Shown in pieces: positions 8,701-16,064 of a stretch of DNA of 64,000 bases (position 1 is the first letter of the stretch; every line of letters starts with the position of its first letter). The position numbers and the translations under genes were made by a program. The DNA comes from a virus: the IMG/VR virus record IMGVR_UViG_3300014502_000001, positions 28,772 through 92,771 of that record; one strand, 5' to 3'. The notes under the pieces were generated by a model that saw nothing but the letters and a program-made list of their open reading frames with translations, did no database searches and was not told the origin of the DNA.

Positions 8701-10315
8701 GCTTGTCCCAGTTGACCGCTAAATCGCCAGACTTGGTTTTCACCACAACACATTTGTGGCCTGAATATAAGTCCTCGACATCCACAACCAGACCCGCCGC
8801 GTGAACACCTTTAGTCTTAATGTTACCTTCGATCTTTTTGCAGATCTGGATAACATAGGGATATTTCTTATTAAACTCCTTAGCATTTTCGAACAGTGCC
8901 ACTGTGTCCTCAACAGAAAAGTCAGCTCGCGCATCGCCGCCTGACCTGACCAGAATCTGTTTGGCTATTTGATCCACCTCAACCAGCGGCACCGAGAACA
9001 CTCGTGACACGTCACGCACTACGCCGCGCCCCTTCATCGTGGAAAAGGTGCTCACAGCCGTCACAGAACGCTCACCATATTTGTCACGCATGTGCTGAAT
9101 AACACGGTCGCGCTCAGCATCCTCAAAATCCAAATCGATATCTGGCAGATCGTGACGCTCTGGGGAAATGAAGCGCTCAAACATCAGCCCATACTCGAGT
9201 GGATTCACGTCGGTGATGCCCAGCAAATATGCCACCAGACTTCCACCCACAGAGCCGCGTCCAGGACCCACCATACAGCCATTGTGTTTAGCCCACAGAA
9301 CCATTTCCTGAACAAGCAGAAAATATTCCGCAAAGCCTAGCTTGATGATCTCTCCCAATTCATATTCACAGCGCTCTACCACTTCCTCTGTACCCAGGGA
9401 CTCAACATTCTCTATGACGTTGAAACACTGCTCACGCAAATATGCGCCAGGATCTTCACGCGCTTCCTCATAGGCTAGCGGCACACTGACCTTGCCCGCC
9501 TTAAATTCCCATGTGCACTTAGCCGCCACCTCATCCCAGATCTCTGCCATCATCAGCTCTGAGTTCTTGAACCCAAGCTCCTGCGCACAGACCACCATTT
9601 CCTCATATGTTTTAAGATGCAGATCAGCCATATCTGCGGGCGCGGGCTCGTTAGGTAGCATCTTCTGGTTGAAGCTCAAGCGCCTTATGACCTCACGCGC
9701 TTGCCAGTCCTCTGGCTTTATATAATGGACATCACCAGTGAATATGATCTTACCACCCATCAGCTCCTGCATATCTCTGAGCAGTTGACTATACTCCCTC
9801 TGGGGAAGATAGTTCTTGAGCATTGGAGCTTCCCAATAAAAGTCGTCACCAAATTTATCCATGATCTGCGGAACCAGGTCACCCATATTTGGATGAGCCA
9901 GCACACCCTCTGTGCAAGCCGTCAAATATACACAGTCCTGTATCTCGCTCAAGAGATATTTCCAGTCAATACGCGGACGGATATAAAAGCCTTCTGTATT
10001 GGCCTTTGTTAAGGCACGCATGATGGAGCTAAAGCCGTTGCTATTTTTGGCCAGCAGCACAGCATGCCAGCGCCGCTTATCGCTGCGGTCAGCCAAATCA
10101 TCAACGACATAAAACTCGCAACCCAAAATGGGATTTGCGCCTGCCTTTTTAACGGTCTGATAAAACTGAATAGCTCCATCCACCGTTCCATGATCAGTTA
10201 AGGCTATGTCCTTAATGCCATATCCCTTGATCACAGCATCAAGCTGATCAATGCGAATGATGGAATCTTGAATCGAGAACTCTGAATGGAAATGGAAAGC
10301 GCTAACAGGCTTCAT
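5768..10315 (-). CDS. dnaE: DNA polymerase III alpha (DnaE-type) with HNH intein and C-terminal family-4 uracil-DNA glycosylase
   Basis: 1515 residues. A PHP domain is at the N-terminus (H8-x-H10, TDHG at 40-43). The polymerase core follows, with GPGRGSVGGS (350-359), catalytic PDIDLDF (D392, D394) and KIDALGL (D550), all matching the C-family triad. An intein occupies 741-986, then the core resumes at SYGFNKSHS. A helix-hairpin-helix region (RRLINIGKIRVLL) is near 1104-1116. From about 1330 a separate domain carries every family-4 UDG mark: C1339/C1342, GEAPGADED (1365-1373), GLPFVGKAG, NVLKCRP with C1409, C1425 and IHPS (1482-1485). The four cysteines would hold a 4Fe-4S cluster. The polymerase part would be the phage replicase. 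No separate proofreading exonuclease is evident in this window. Confidence 0.95.
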   Translation of the reverse strand: MKPVSAFHFHSEFSIQDSIIRIDQLDAVIKGYGIKDIALTDHGTVDGAIQFYQTVKKAGANPILGCEFYVVDDLADRSDKRRWHAVLLAKNSNGFSSIMRALTKANTEGFYIRPRIDWKYLLSEIQDCVYLTACTEGVLAHPNMGDLVPQIMDKFGDDFYWEAPMLKNYLPQREYSQLLRDMQELMGGKIIFTGDVHYIKPEDWQAREVIRRLSFNQKMLPNEPAPADMADLHLKTYEEMVVCAQELGFKNSELMMAEIWDEVAAKCTWEFKAGKVSVPLAYEEAREDPGAYLREQCFNVIENVESLGTEEVVERCEYELGEIIKLGFAEYFLLVQEMVLWAKHNGCMVGPGRGSVGGSLVAYLLGITDVNPLEYGLMFERFISPERHDLPDIDLDFEDAERDRVIQHMRDKYGERSVTAVSTFSTMKGRGVVRDVSRVFSVPLVEVDQIAKQILVRSGGDARADFSVEDTVALFENAKEFNKKYPYVIQICKKIEGNIKTKGVHAAGLVVDVEDLYSGHKCVVVKTKSGDLAVNWDKHDIEFAGVMKIDALGLKTLNILRLAKEEIKRRHNVVADYSTLPLDDPKVLEAFTKADTAGIFQFGSAGMIQYIRNFKPKNFNELVQVNSLFRPGTLRSGMASKFILYKDGVEKPTYINAQMKELLGETYGIVLYQEQMMRILNKLSGIPWRTVDVIRKVVSKSEGQDKFETFRKDWLAGVQKLGTMSVADAQKVFTLMKFFGCLTGDTKIYRCASNQHKDSEMTIEEAYKYQDNYNFKRRGLKILSMHDDGFVRYNTIKRVWKTGMKPVYLIRTAGNKTVRASAEHHFMVGGEWKTVSEISVGDRIRVSDLKLPKKLHGEGYGSGSFGQTCPRFRKGEGPTNEEKARREHLVDQYGGRCQVCGSGSFPEMHHINGDTTDNSEDNTMLLCRKHHRAYTDSALFRRYRVGYFTQDEEIVEKKFIGERETYDMEMEEEPANFIANNFVSHNSYGFNKSHSVEYTMLGYWTMWLKVYYPTEFFHATLVRASDDDIVPLLSDAQRHGMKIKSPDINCSGYSWTIEDTGVLRGGFDIIKGISTNSALELVKAREAHGGKFEDIFDFAANIPRRLINIGKIRVLLRSKALDSIISEEDRKKLVLHLETKKKFPTSEKQYKDIDASAYVETDVLAYEMPEEYLTQNKALVELLSRHFRVKKLSYLSGRENEAIPEYSYHIGKYDEIKFGFRQKVEQSHGTGSDVDVKGYASDLGGCYGIFRDDTSLTYSTVTGKLYHSELKGEIEEIASRMIIMRANKPAKTSNIFMDRFQFMDYIKKGDLGMLDYRGIVPYVDTRREAINLAADIQKCELCPAYKICKRPTPFSAGIFQTMIIGEAPGADEDASGLPFVGKAGRTLWGSLDKHGLSRDLFWVTNVLKCRPKDNKIVDLRVPAFCSAQWLRKEIAVQKPRLILSLGKTALHWVTGDNKASIMDRNGTAEWSESLGAWLVYCIHPSMVSYDASHRAELDAAVKVFSDMFLRIIPVE
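5771..6328 (-). other. Family-4 uracil-DNA glycosylase domain fused to DnaE (residues about 1330-1515)
   Basis: Domain within the polymerase gene, in the same frame with no stop or frameshift between them. It has the full catalytic set of family-4 UDGs: the acidic GEAPG loop, the Asn of NVLKCRP and the His of IHPS, plus four Cys positioned for the iron-sulfur cluster. It should therefore be able to remove uracil, or at least bind it. Known UDG-polymerase fusions that I recall are in phage family-A polymerases of the SPO1 type; this one is on the C-terminus of a C-family polymerase. Confidence 0.88.
7358..8095 (-). mobile_element. Intein with HNH homing endonuclease inside dnaE (residues 741-986)
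   Basis: 246 residues, starting with C741 (block A CLTGDTKIY) and ending with H985-N986 before extein Ser987. A block-B-like segment has S821-x-x-H824. The insert contains an HNH endonuclease: CQVC at 897-900, MHHINGD at 908-914, then LCRKHH. It splits the exteins between G740 and the SYGFNKSHS motif of the polymerase, two residues from the insertion point of the cyanobacterial DnaE inteins as I remember it. All splice residues are present, so splicing should work and the endonuclease looks intact. Confidence 0.93.
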
Positions 10316-10318
10316 GCA

Positions 10319-10663
10319 TCACCATACCAATTCAAATTTGATGGGCTCTTCTCTCTTCACGTTTATTTTAGTGATTGACTCAATAGCAGCACAGGCCTGC
10401 CACCAAAGCGCCGTATCACTAATGGGAATCTTAGCGATCCAGAGATCATCATAGTCAGGATCTCTTTCCACGACAATCCTGCCAAATGTCCGACGAGTCT
10501 GCCAATAGGCTAGTCGCACAGTGACGATGCCGTCTCCCACATTTTCAATAAACGCCCTTATCCCTGGCAAGCGCTTAAATTCTGGAGTGGTATCATCGCG
10601 CCACTCAGCAGATTGTCGCACCTCTCTATTCACCAGCCTATTCACTGCCGCTTCTATTTCCAT
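10319..10663 (-). CDS. Phage protein of unknown function, paralogue of the next gene upstream
   Basis: 114 residues. It aligns with the protein at 10667-11029: both have P-x(2)-[FY]K-x-[LM]PG[IM], a central β-rich part, then WWQACAAI or FWHACRCV, and end in EPIKFELVW or WPIEALLRF. This suggests an old tandem duplication. No known domain recognised. The stop is 4 nt before the dnaE ATG, and the polymerase has no strong ribosome site of its own, so dnaE may depend on translation of this gene. Confidence 0.65.
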   Translation of the reverse strand: MEIEAAVNRLVNREVRQSAEWRDDTTPEFKRLPGIRAFIENVGDGIVTVRLAYWQTRRTFGRIVVERDPDYDDLWIAKIPISDTALWWQACAAIESITKINVKREEPIKFELVW

Positions 10664-10666
10664 AGG

Positions 10667-11029
10667 TCAGAATCTCAACAGAGCTTCAATGGGCCATTCC
10701 GGCTTGACGTCGAAATTGCCGTGCTCTTCAAGCACACATCTGCATGCGTGCCAGAAATTTTCGTCCTCATTTCGAAATACTCTGAGCACCCAAACATTTC
10801 TCGCCTTGCAGTCTTTCTCAAGGAAAGCCATAGCGACGCCCAGCAGAGAACCATTCAGGCGCTTTAGTGTCACAGGAACGTGATTTGGCGCTTTCTCTTC
10901 TGGACAATAAAAACCCAGCATTCCTGGCATCAGCTTGTAACGCTCAGGCAGCTGTTTCCACCACGCAGAGTTCTCCTTTTCTTCTCCGATCCGCTTGAAG
11001 AGTTTCACTTCTTTCATGATCATAATCAT
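10667..11029 (-). CDS. Phage protein of unknown function, paralogue of its downstream neighbour
   Basis: About 118-120 residues. Three ATGs lie close together at 11029, 11023 and 11017; AAAGGAG ends 2 nt before the first and 8 nt before the second, so 11023 may be the real start. The frame is open further upstream, but this would overlap the stop of the preceding gene, so I shortened it. It shares its layout with the 114-residue protein downstream (see there). No domain recognised. Confidence 0.65.
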   Translation of the reverse strand: MIMIMKEVKLFKRIGEEKENSAWWKQLPERYKLMPGMLGFYCPEEKAPNHVPVTLKRLNGSLLGVAMAFLEKDCKARNVWVLRVFRNEDENFWHACRCVLEEHGNFDVKPEWPIEALLRF

Positions 11030-11036
11030 TTCTCCT

Positions 11037-11237
11037 TTACAGATATCTTCCGTTTTCCCAAAGCACAGCTCCTGTCGTGGAGCTAACAACTCTCACCTTT
11101 TTGACTCTTGCACCGTCCCCAGAATCACGAATAGATATTGCAGCTTCTACTGCAGACTCTAGCGTATCTGTGACCTTAAAGTGAGCCCAGTTGAATTCTC
11201 TATTCCAGACTAATTCCACACAGAACTGATCTCTCAT
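11037..11237 (-). CDS. Small hypothetical protein
   Basis: 66 residues, probably an α/β fold (FCVELVWNREFNWAHFKV, then a helix TLESAVEAAISI, then KVRVVSSTTGAVLWEN). It lies 2 nt after the thyX stop and ends 8 nt before the next gene, so it is in the same transcript. No cysteines, membrane segment or recognised domain. Confidence 0.6.
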   Translation of the reverse strand: MRDQFCVELVWNREFNWAHFKVTDTLESAVEAAISIRDSGDGARVKKVRVVSSTTGAVLWENGRYL

Positions 11238-11239
11238 GA

Positions 11240-11977
11240 TCAGCTCTTCACGAAATCTTTGATGCTCTGGACATATTTGCCTTCCACCGTTTCCAGCTTA
11301 GGCTTAAAGCCGCAGCCCTCGGCGTGAGGACAAAAGCCGATATGCTCGCACGGCTTTTTGAACATGGGCCTGAATACGTCACCCATTTTCAGGCACACTT
11401 CCTCAATCATCAGAGCACTGACTTCTCGAATTTCTCCCTGAGCCATCAGACAAAGGCGCGAGGATAAAAATGTCGAGAGATTGCGGAAGTTGATTGCCAT
11501 CGTAATGGGTGAATGGATATTCAGCGGTAAAAGGCCGCGTGCCACTTGCACCTTTTCACCACGCTGAATAAGATGATTGTAGATGTCTTCGACCTTGAGC
11601 ATGGATTGCTCATAGGCCATAGGATCTATAACGTCGGGAGGCGTATGGTAGTCACCCGCCGTAGCAAAGCCTTCCTTGCTCACCACGCGCAAACTCTGGA
11701 TGGAATATGCGGCGGTGCGGTGACGCGTGAGCTGCTGCTGAAAGGCACGACTCACATTTCTGAACAGCCAGTTGGTCAGGATGAATTCCTGCACGCCGCC
11801 CGTCAGCGGCTCGGCAGCCATGTACTCGACAAAATCATTTTCCAGCTGCCGACTGACATGGCCCATAAACAGCGGATCATCAGAAACTTGACCGTGCATG
11901 TTCTTAAAAGCGAACAGCATTGTCCTCAAAGGCTCCGGCGTAAAATTGAAAAGAATGACCTGTGCGGTCTTACTCAT
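11240..11977 (-). CDS. thyX: Flavin-dependent thymidylate synthase ThyX
   Basis: 245 residues. The diagnostic ThyX motif RHR-x7-S is present (R85-H86-R87 to S95), with the following LR. ThyX makes dTMP from dUMP using FAD, NADPH and methylenetetrahydrofolate. The C-terminus has an additional Cys/His-rich stretch (CEHIGFCPHAEGC) that may be structural. It has its own promoter just upstream and AGGAG before the ATG. It supplies thymidine for phage DNA and fits with the MazG-like and UDG functions in this operon. Confidence 0.95.
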   Translation of the reverse strand: MSKTAQVILFNFTPEPLRTMLFAFKNMHGQVSDDPLFMGHVSRQLENDFVEYMAAEPLTGGVQEFILTNWLFRNVSRAFQQQLTRHRTAAYSIQSLRVVSKEGFATAGDYHTPPDVIDPMAYEQSMLKVEDIYNHLIQRGEKVQVARGLLPLNIHSPITMAINFRNLSTFLSSRLCLMAQGEIREVSALMIEEVCLKMGDVFRPMFKKPCEHIGFCPHAEGCGFKPKLETVEGKYVQSIKDFVKS

Positions 11978-11996
11978 GGTGTTCTCCTATGGTCAT

Positions 11997-12040
11997 ATTA
12001 TAGCCCAAACGAAAGACAAAGTAAATGGGAAACATCCTAT
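11997..12040 (-). promoter_or_regulatory. Sigma70-like promoter for thyX with upstream motif
   Basis: TATAAT (11997-12002) and TTTACT (12020-12025) are exactly 17 bp apart. Directly upstream of the -35 box, at 12026-12040, is ATAGGATGTTTCCCA, a variant of the motif found in the same place at two other promoters (26 kb and 30.6 kb). The motif overlaps the last codons of the radical SAM gene. Transcription would start near 11990, giving a short leader to thyX. Confidence 0.75.
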
Positions 12041-12981
12041 CGTTCCCACGACAATTTGACGGCTGCAGTATAAGGTTTTCCCCTTGAAGCCAGTCGCAAT
12101 ATCTTGTCGTCGCCAGGCAGCGGCTTGCGCGTCCGCTGAACAAGACCTATGCGCGGCTGCTTAGCGTCACAGCCTTTACAGACAGATATGTCACGCTGGC
12201 CCCAATAGAGCTTGCGCCGCGCCGCCGCGAATATGGGTGAGTCCCAGATCTTTTGTACGCCCTCTTTGGCCACGTTGCCTATTTTTAGCACACCTCTGAA
12301 ATCATTGCAACAAATGGCCACATTTCCGTCCCAGCGTATAGACAGCTCTCTGAAAGGAAGCACACACCGCTTGCCAGCCATTTTTTCATTGGGTGGAGCT
12401 CCGCAGCCGCAATGGTTGGACAGATATGAATGGGTGCCGCGCTTAGCCTTAGTGATATCGTCGATGATGACAAGAGTGTGATCATTCGGCCTGCGCCGCT
12501 TATGAGGATTAGCTATTTTTTCATCAGGATATAAACGCACATCAATAGCTGTCTCGCCAGCCAGAACCTGATCCAGGACATCAGCCACAGTCGTGCTGCC
12601 GGCATGACGATAGTCGCTCATGCCAATCGTGTTCAGGCCTGCTTGGAATATAGCGTTGATCTGCGCAGCGGCGTCCTTCACAAAGCCGTGACCGTTGGTC
12701 AGCATGAGCATGCTGGCCTTGGGCAACGCCGCCCTGAATATGGAGACGATCTCGTCCTTGTCAGGATTCAGGCTAGGCTCGCCGTGCATATTAAATTCAA
12801 TCCTGCTATTCCAGCCCGCCGCCGCTATGCTCTCAGCAATTTTCTGGGCAGTGGCTGGAGTCATATATTTGAAATCAGGACGCGTGCCTCTGATTCCATT
12901 TATGCCACAGTAGCTACACCGCCGCGAGCAGCCCTCTGTCAGCTCAACCTGGATGCTCCAAGGCGCTTTACTAGCCTTCAT
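12037..12981 (-). CDS. Radical SAM enzyme with SPASM-like C-terminus
   Basis: 314 residues. The radical SAM cluster motif C18-x3-C22-x2-C25 (CSRRCSYC) follows VELTEG. The C-terminal part has CVLPFRELSIRWDGNVAICC and later SVCKGC, the cysteine pattern of SPASM domains that bind auxiliary 4Fe-4S clusters. SPASM enzymes mostly modify peptides or small molecules. It is not a QueE, which is shorter and lacks SPASM cysteines. The ATG overlaps the stop of the upstream gene (ATGA). Substrate unknown; position among nucleotide genes allows, but does not prove, a role in DNA or nucleotide modification. Confidence 0.85.
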   Translation of the reverse strand: MKASKAPWSIQVELTEGCSRRCSYCGINGIRGTRPDFKYMTPATAQKIAESIAAAGWNSRIEFNMHGEPSLNPDKDEIVSIFRAALPKASMLMLTNGHGFVKDAAAQINAIFQAGLNTIGMSDYRHAGSTTVADVLDQVLAGETAIDVRLYPDEKIANPHKRRRPNDHTLVIIDDITKAKRGTHSYLSNHCGCGAPPNEKMAGKRCVLPFRELSIRWDGNVAICCNDFRGVLKIGNVAKEGVQKIWDSPIFAAARRKLYWGQRDISVCKGCDAKQPRIGLVQRTRKPLPGDDKILRLASRGKPYTAAVKLSWER

Positions 12982-13319
12982 GCGAGAGCCTTTTTTTTGA
13001 GCTCCTGCTGCTCGTAAAGCTTGGCAACGACTCTGGCTGCAGCACCCTGGCCCAGATCCCGATCATATCCCCACTCCTCAAACTGATCAGGATTTTCGAG
13101 ATTGACTTTCATGACTCGTCCGTACAGATAATCGAATTTTTTGCTTGGCCCCATGCCAGGATAATCAGGCAGAGTTTGTTTCCCTTCCAGCAGCTCAGCG
13201 GCCTGTTCCCTGGTCATATCCCCAGGACGAGCCTGCAGAAAGCCCATCCCCTGGACATGCGATGCGTTATACAGTGCGGCCAGAACATCAGCGGGCAGAA
13301 GTCCTTTTGTCGAAATCAT
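12978..13319 (-). CDS. Conserved small phage-type protein of unknown function
   Basis: 113 residues from the ATG at 13319, which overlaps the upstream stop (ATGA) with AAGGAG upstream. The open frame reaches further, but those residues are out-of-frame shadow of the neighbour. Distinct features are VLAALYNASHVQGMGFLQ, a DMTREQAAELL helix and FDYLYGRVMKVNL, a combination I associate with small conserved phage proteins of unknown role. It is the middle gene of a coupled trio with the radical SAM gene. Confidence 0.7.
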   Translation of the reverse strand: MISTKGLLPADVLAALYNASHVQGMGFLQARPGDMTREQAAELLEGKQTLPDYPGMGPSKKFDYLYGRVMKVNLENPDQFEEWGYDRDLGQGAAARVVAKLYEQQELKKKALA

Positions 13320-14293
13320 GATTGGTTCTCCTTGGATTTTTGCTGTTCCATTTTCTTCAGCCAGGTAGGAACATATATGACCTTTTTTGTGGCCAGGTCG
13401 ATCATAGGTCGCTGGCTCATTGTGGCCCAGCGATCCGACTTCATGCGCATTTCCTGCATGTAGTTGCAAACGTCTTTTGCAAAATTGCCCGTCTCTTTGT
13501 GAAAGGTATTCCACATCAGATCCAGCCACCGCGTGCCACCCGCGAAATATGGCGACCGCCCTAGCTGCTCAATTTCACAATGGCGCGTAAAAGCGCAGCG
13601 GCTGTTTGTGTACCACTTAGGCGAGAAAAATGCATTGACGTCGATATCACGCATGCCAAAGCCTAGACCAGGATTATACCAGTGATAGGCGCAGCCCGCG
13701 TAAAGAACATATCCTCGCACGTTGGCAATTTTCTTAGGATTCTTTTTGTGCAGGAACTCTTCCATCATAGATATGGCTTTCTTCCGAATGCGCGTCAGAT
13801 TCTTTTTGTCCTGATGCCAGTCGTAATTGCGATACGTGCTGAGTGTTTCAGCATCATATATTTTCTCTTCCAGCTGTGGATTGCCCAGCTTCACGATAAA
13901 CTCTTTCAGCTTAACTGGATTACCGGCAGGGTGTTTGCCATATCTGACAATGGTGGGGAATCCAGGCTTGACCGGGATGTTGGGATATTTCACCACATAG
14001 TCCACGTCATATAGCAGCGCTAGCTGGCGCATCTGATCCACCATTTCATAGCCCTTACGCGGGTGGATATAGTACCACAGAAAAACAAACTTGCGTGCCA
14101 TGCTAGTCAGCAGATCGAACATGGGCTTGCCATGCTCGTCCTGCGCATAAACGTGATCCTCGCCATCAATGTCGTTGACGACATAAACCTTAGACTCTGG
14201 GAAATGATCCTGAAATTTGACCGCCATCGCGATCGTCACATCCAGAATCTTTTCCTCGTCCTCATCAGGATTAACCACAATCACATCATTCAT
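13316..14293 (-). CDS. Hypothetical protein, possibly nucleotidyltransferase-like C-terminal part
   Basis: 325 residues. The N-terminal half is α/β. The C-terminal half contains GMRDIDVNAFFSPKW, where RDIDV resembles the metal-binding D-x-D of nucleotidyltransferases; this is weak evidence. Both ends overlap neighbours (ATGA at 14290-14293 and 13316-13319), so it is translated with the flavoprotein and the 113-residue gene. No confident family. Confidence 0.55.
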   Translation of the reverse strand: MNDVIVVNPDEDEEKILDVTIAMAVKFQDHFPESKVYVVNDIDGEDHVYAQDEHGKPMFDLLTSMARKFVFLWYYIHPRKGYEMVDQMRQLALLYDVDYVVKYPNIPVKPGFPTIVRYGKHPAGNPVKLKEFIVKLGNPQLEEKIYDAETLSTYRNYDWHQDKKNLTRIRKKAISMMEEFLHKKNPKKIANVRGYVLYAGCAYHWYNPGLGFGMRDIDVNAFFSPKWYTNSRCAFTRHCEIEQLGRSPYFAGGTRWLDLMWNTFHKETGNFAKDVCNYMQEMRMKSDRWATMSQRPMIDLATKKVIYVPTWLKKMEQQKSKENQS

Positions 14294-15519
14294 TTGTACT
14301 TCTCCACGACCTTAGCAGATTTTTCCCAATACATTTTTTCAAAGTCCGCTGTATCAAAACCAAACAGCAGATATATTGAAAGTAGGAACTTGAAGATATC
14401 CGTCAGCTCCTCAAGGATCCTTTCCCTGTCCAGCTTTACCGCACCAGGCTTGCTGCCGAACTTCCAGTTGATGGTGTCCAGGAAGTCATTGCTCTCGCTG
14501 AATAGATGGAGAACGTAGTTTTTAGCCGCCCGTTGGACGGCCTCTAAATCTGGCGCATAGCTAACAAACTTCCTGTTGAACGCTTTCTGATCGCTGAATA
14601 TGCTCTCCATAAAAAATTTATTGGAGCTGCGCTGAATAACTGCCTTCATCGTGATGTCAGGATTCCACTCGCCATAGCGCCCGAGGAACATCACGTTGGG
14701 TGGAGCTATGTTTTCATGGCTGCGCAGAATCCGAGCTCCAGGCATAATAATGGAATCCTGAAAAGGCAAAGAACCTTCAATGGCGATGACGTCTCCTTGT
14801 AGCACCTTGGAACGCCGCACTCGATCAAAGCCAAATTTCTCCTCAGGGAAATATACCATGGACTCTTCGGGCAGCTCCGGATAGCCACATCCTAGCCACT
14901 GGTCATCTGACATCGTGCCCGTATAAAGTGGAAACGACATCAGCACCTTATGCTCGGCGTGTGGGCCTTCATAAATCTTCCAGAATACATTCGCAGGAAT
15001 CGTACTCACCAGATGGCTGTATTCCAGCGCCTTATCATTATCCAGAACAATCTGCTTTTCAGATATGGAGACAACCTTTCTGTTAATCACTCTTTTCTCA
15101 GCCAGCCTATAGTGAAGCAAATCCAGCAGTGTTTTGGCACTAAGATGATATGTGTGCATAAGGCCGCGATCACCGCTCACGTATGGGCCGGCAAGGATGT
15201 CCTCAGCAGGGAATAAAGACGGTGGCCGCTCATGGCCGCTGAGCTTTTTCTTCATCAGGTCACGCTTTACATCATCAGGTGGTTCACCCTGATTATATTT
15301 TCCGTCCTTGAAATATCCGATGGTGATGTCCAACTGCGACGAGCTTATATCCAGGTCAGCCAGGAACTCGTCGCACGCCTTACACTTAGGCAGGATAAGG
15401 CTGTGTTGAAAGCTAGCCACGTCCGACTGCGCGCCCGCCGCTGGAGCAATTCTGGTGTACTCTGGATTGTAAAACTGAAAAATTTTAGCACTCAACCCAT
15501 TACCAAGTATAATCTTCAT
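14290..15519 (-). CDS. Flavoprotein-like domain fused to MazG/dUTPase-like domain
   Basis: 409 residues from the ATG at 15519, which overlaps the endonuclease stop (TGATG) with AAGGAG upstream. The N-terminus has a dinucleotide-binding loop (MKIILGNGLSA) and later the THLSAKTLL and LVSTIPANVFW-type segments seen in FAD-dependent oxidoreductases of the amine-oxidase/galactopyranose-mutase type. The last 45 residues (365-409) hold EELTDIFKFLLSIYLLFGF then EKSAKVVEKY, the metal-binding helix pattern of all-alpha NTP pyrophosphatases (MazG/dUTPase-2). The fusion is unusual. A role in cleaning the nucleotide pool is likely for the C-terminal part; the substrate of the flavin part is unknown. Confidence 0.6.
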   Translation of the reverse strand: MKIILGNGLSAKIFQFYNPEYTRIAPAAGAQSDVASFQHSLILPKCKACDEFLADLDISSSQLDITIGYFKDGKYNQGEPPDDVKRDLMKKKLSGHERPPSLFPAEDILAGPYVSGDRGLMHTYHLSAKTLLDLLHYRLAEKRVINRKVVSISEKQIVLDNDKALEYSHLVSTIPANVFWKIYEGPHAEHKVLMSFPLYTGTMSDDQWLGCGYPELPEESMVYFPEEKFGFDRVRRSKVLQGDVIAIEGSLPFQDSIIMPGARILRSHENIAPPNVMFLGRYGEWNPDITMKAVIQRSSNKFFMESIFSDQKAFNRKFVSYAPDLEAVQRAAKNYVLHLFSESNDFLDTINWKFGSKPGAVKLDRERILEELTDIFKFLLSIYLLFGFDTADFEKMYWEKSAKVVEKYK

Positions 15520-16064
15520 CACACTTCTCCTTGCAAAAGAATCGCTGGAGAAAAATACTCTCCGACTATAATCCATCTGAAATATTCCTTCCAGCGTTTT
15601 CTATTTGAATTAACTTTAATATTACAACCAGTACAAAGCTCTATCAAATTATTAGACCAATTATGCTTTTTATTGTAATCAATATGATGAACAGGATGTC
15701 TTCTTTTTCCCTCTTTAGTGTTACAAAGCTGACATATATGACCGTCACGATCACGAATTTGCTCTCGCAATTCAGGCGTCCATCTTGTACCATATTTTTC
15801 AGAGCTCTTGCCGCCCAGCCAGCTAGGATGATTCACAGGATCTACAAAACGTCGTATCTGAGCTAAACTCTGTTTTGCAATTGTTTCTTCACTATGCTGC
15901 TTACCGAGATTACCGTGTGCATTCACATTACCAAGTTTTGCAAGACTCATCTTTGCTCGTGTATTCTTGCTGTGTTTTCTGCCATAGAAAGGATTATTTG
16001 CACCAGCAGTAATCAGACTTATTTTAATCTTGGCCTCTTTGCTGTGGTGACTTCCCTTTCTCAC
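15519..16064 (-). mobile_element. Free-standing HNH homing endonuclease with NUMOD3 repeats (HNH-1)
   Basis: 181 residues. Three NUMOD3-type DNA-binding segments are at the N-terminus (HSKEAKIKIS, HSKNTRAKMS, HSEETIAKQS). An HNH domain follows: CQLC, HHIDYNKKHNWSNNL and CTGC. It starts with GTG at 16064, overlapping the upstream stop as GTGA, with AAGGAG before it. It ends at TGATG with the flavoprotein gene. It is related to the genes at 54.2 and 63.1 kb. It is a separate gene, not in an intron: both neighbours are complete. Confidence 0.9.

Noticed and set aside
12037-12981. QueE (7-deazaguanine pathway) radical SAM enzyme
   Set aside because: It has SPASM-type extra cysteines and greater length, and no QueC, QueD, FolE or DpdA-like genes are in the window.
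15519-16064. Group I intron containing HNH-1 (same idea for the other endonucleases)
   Set aside because: Flanking genes are complete and separately translated with overlaps; no interrupted gene or intron core is visible.
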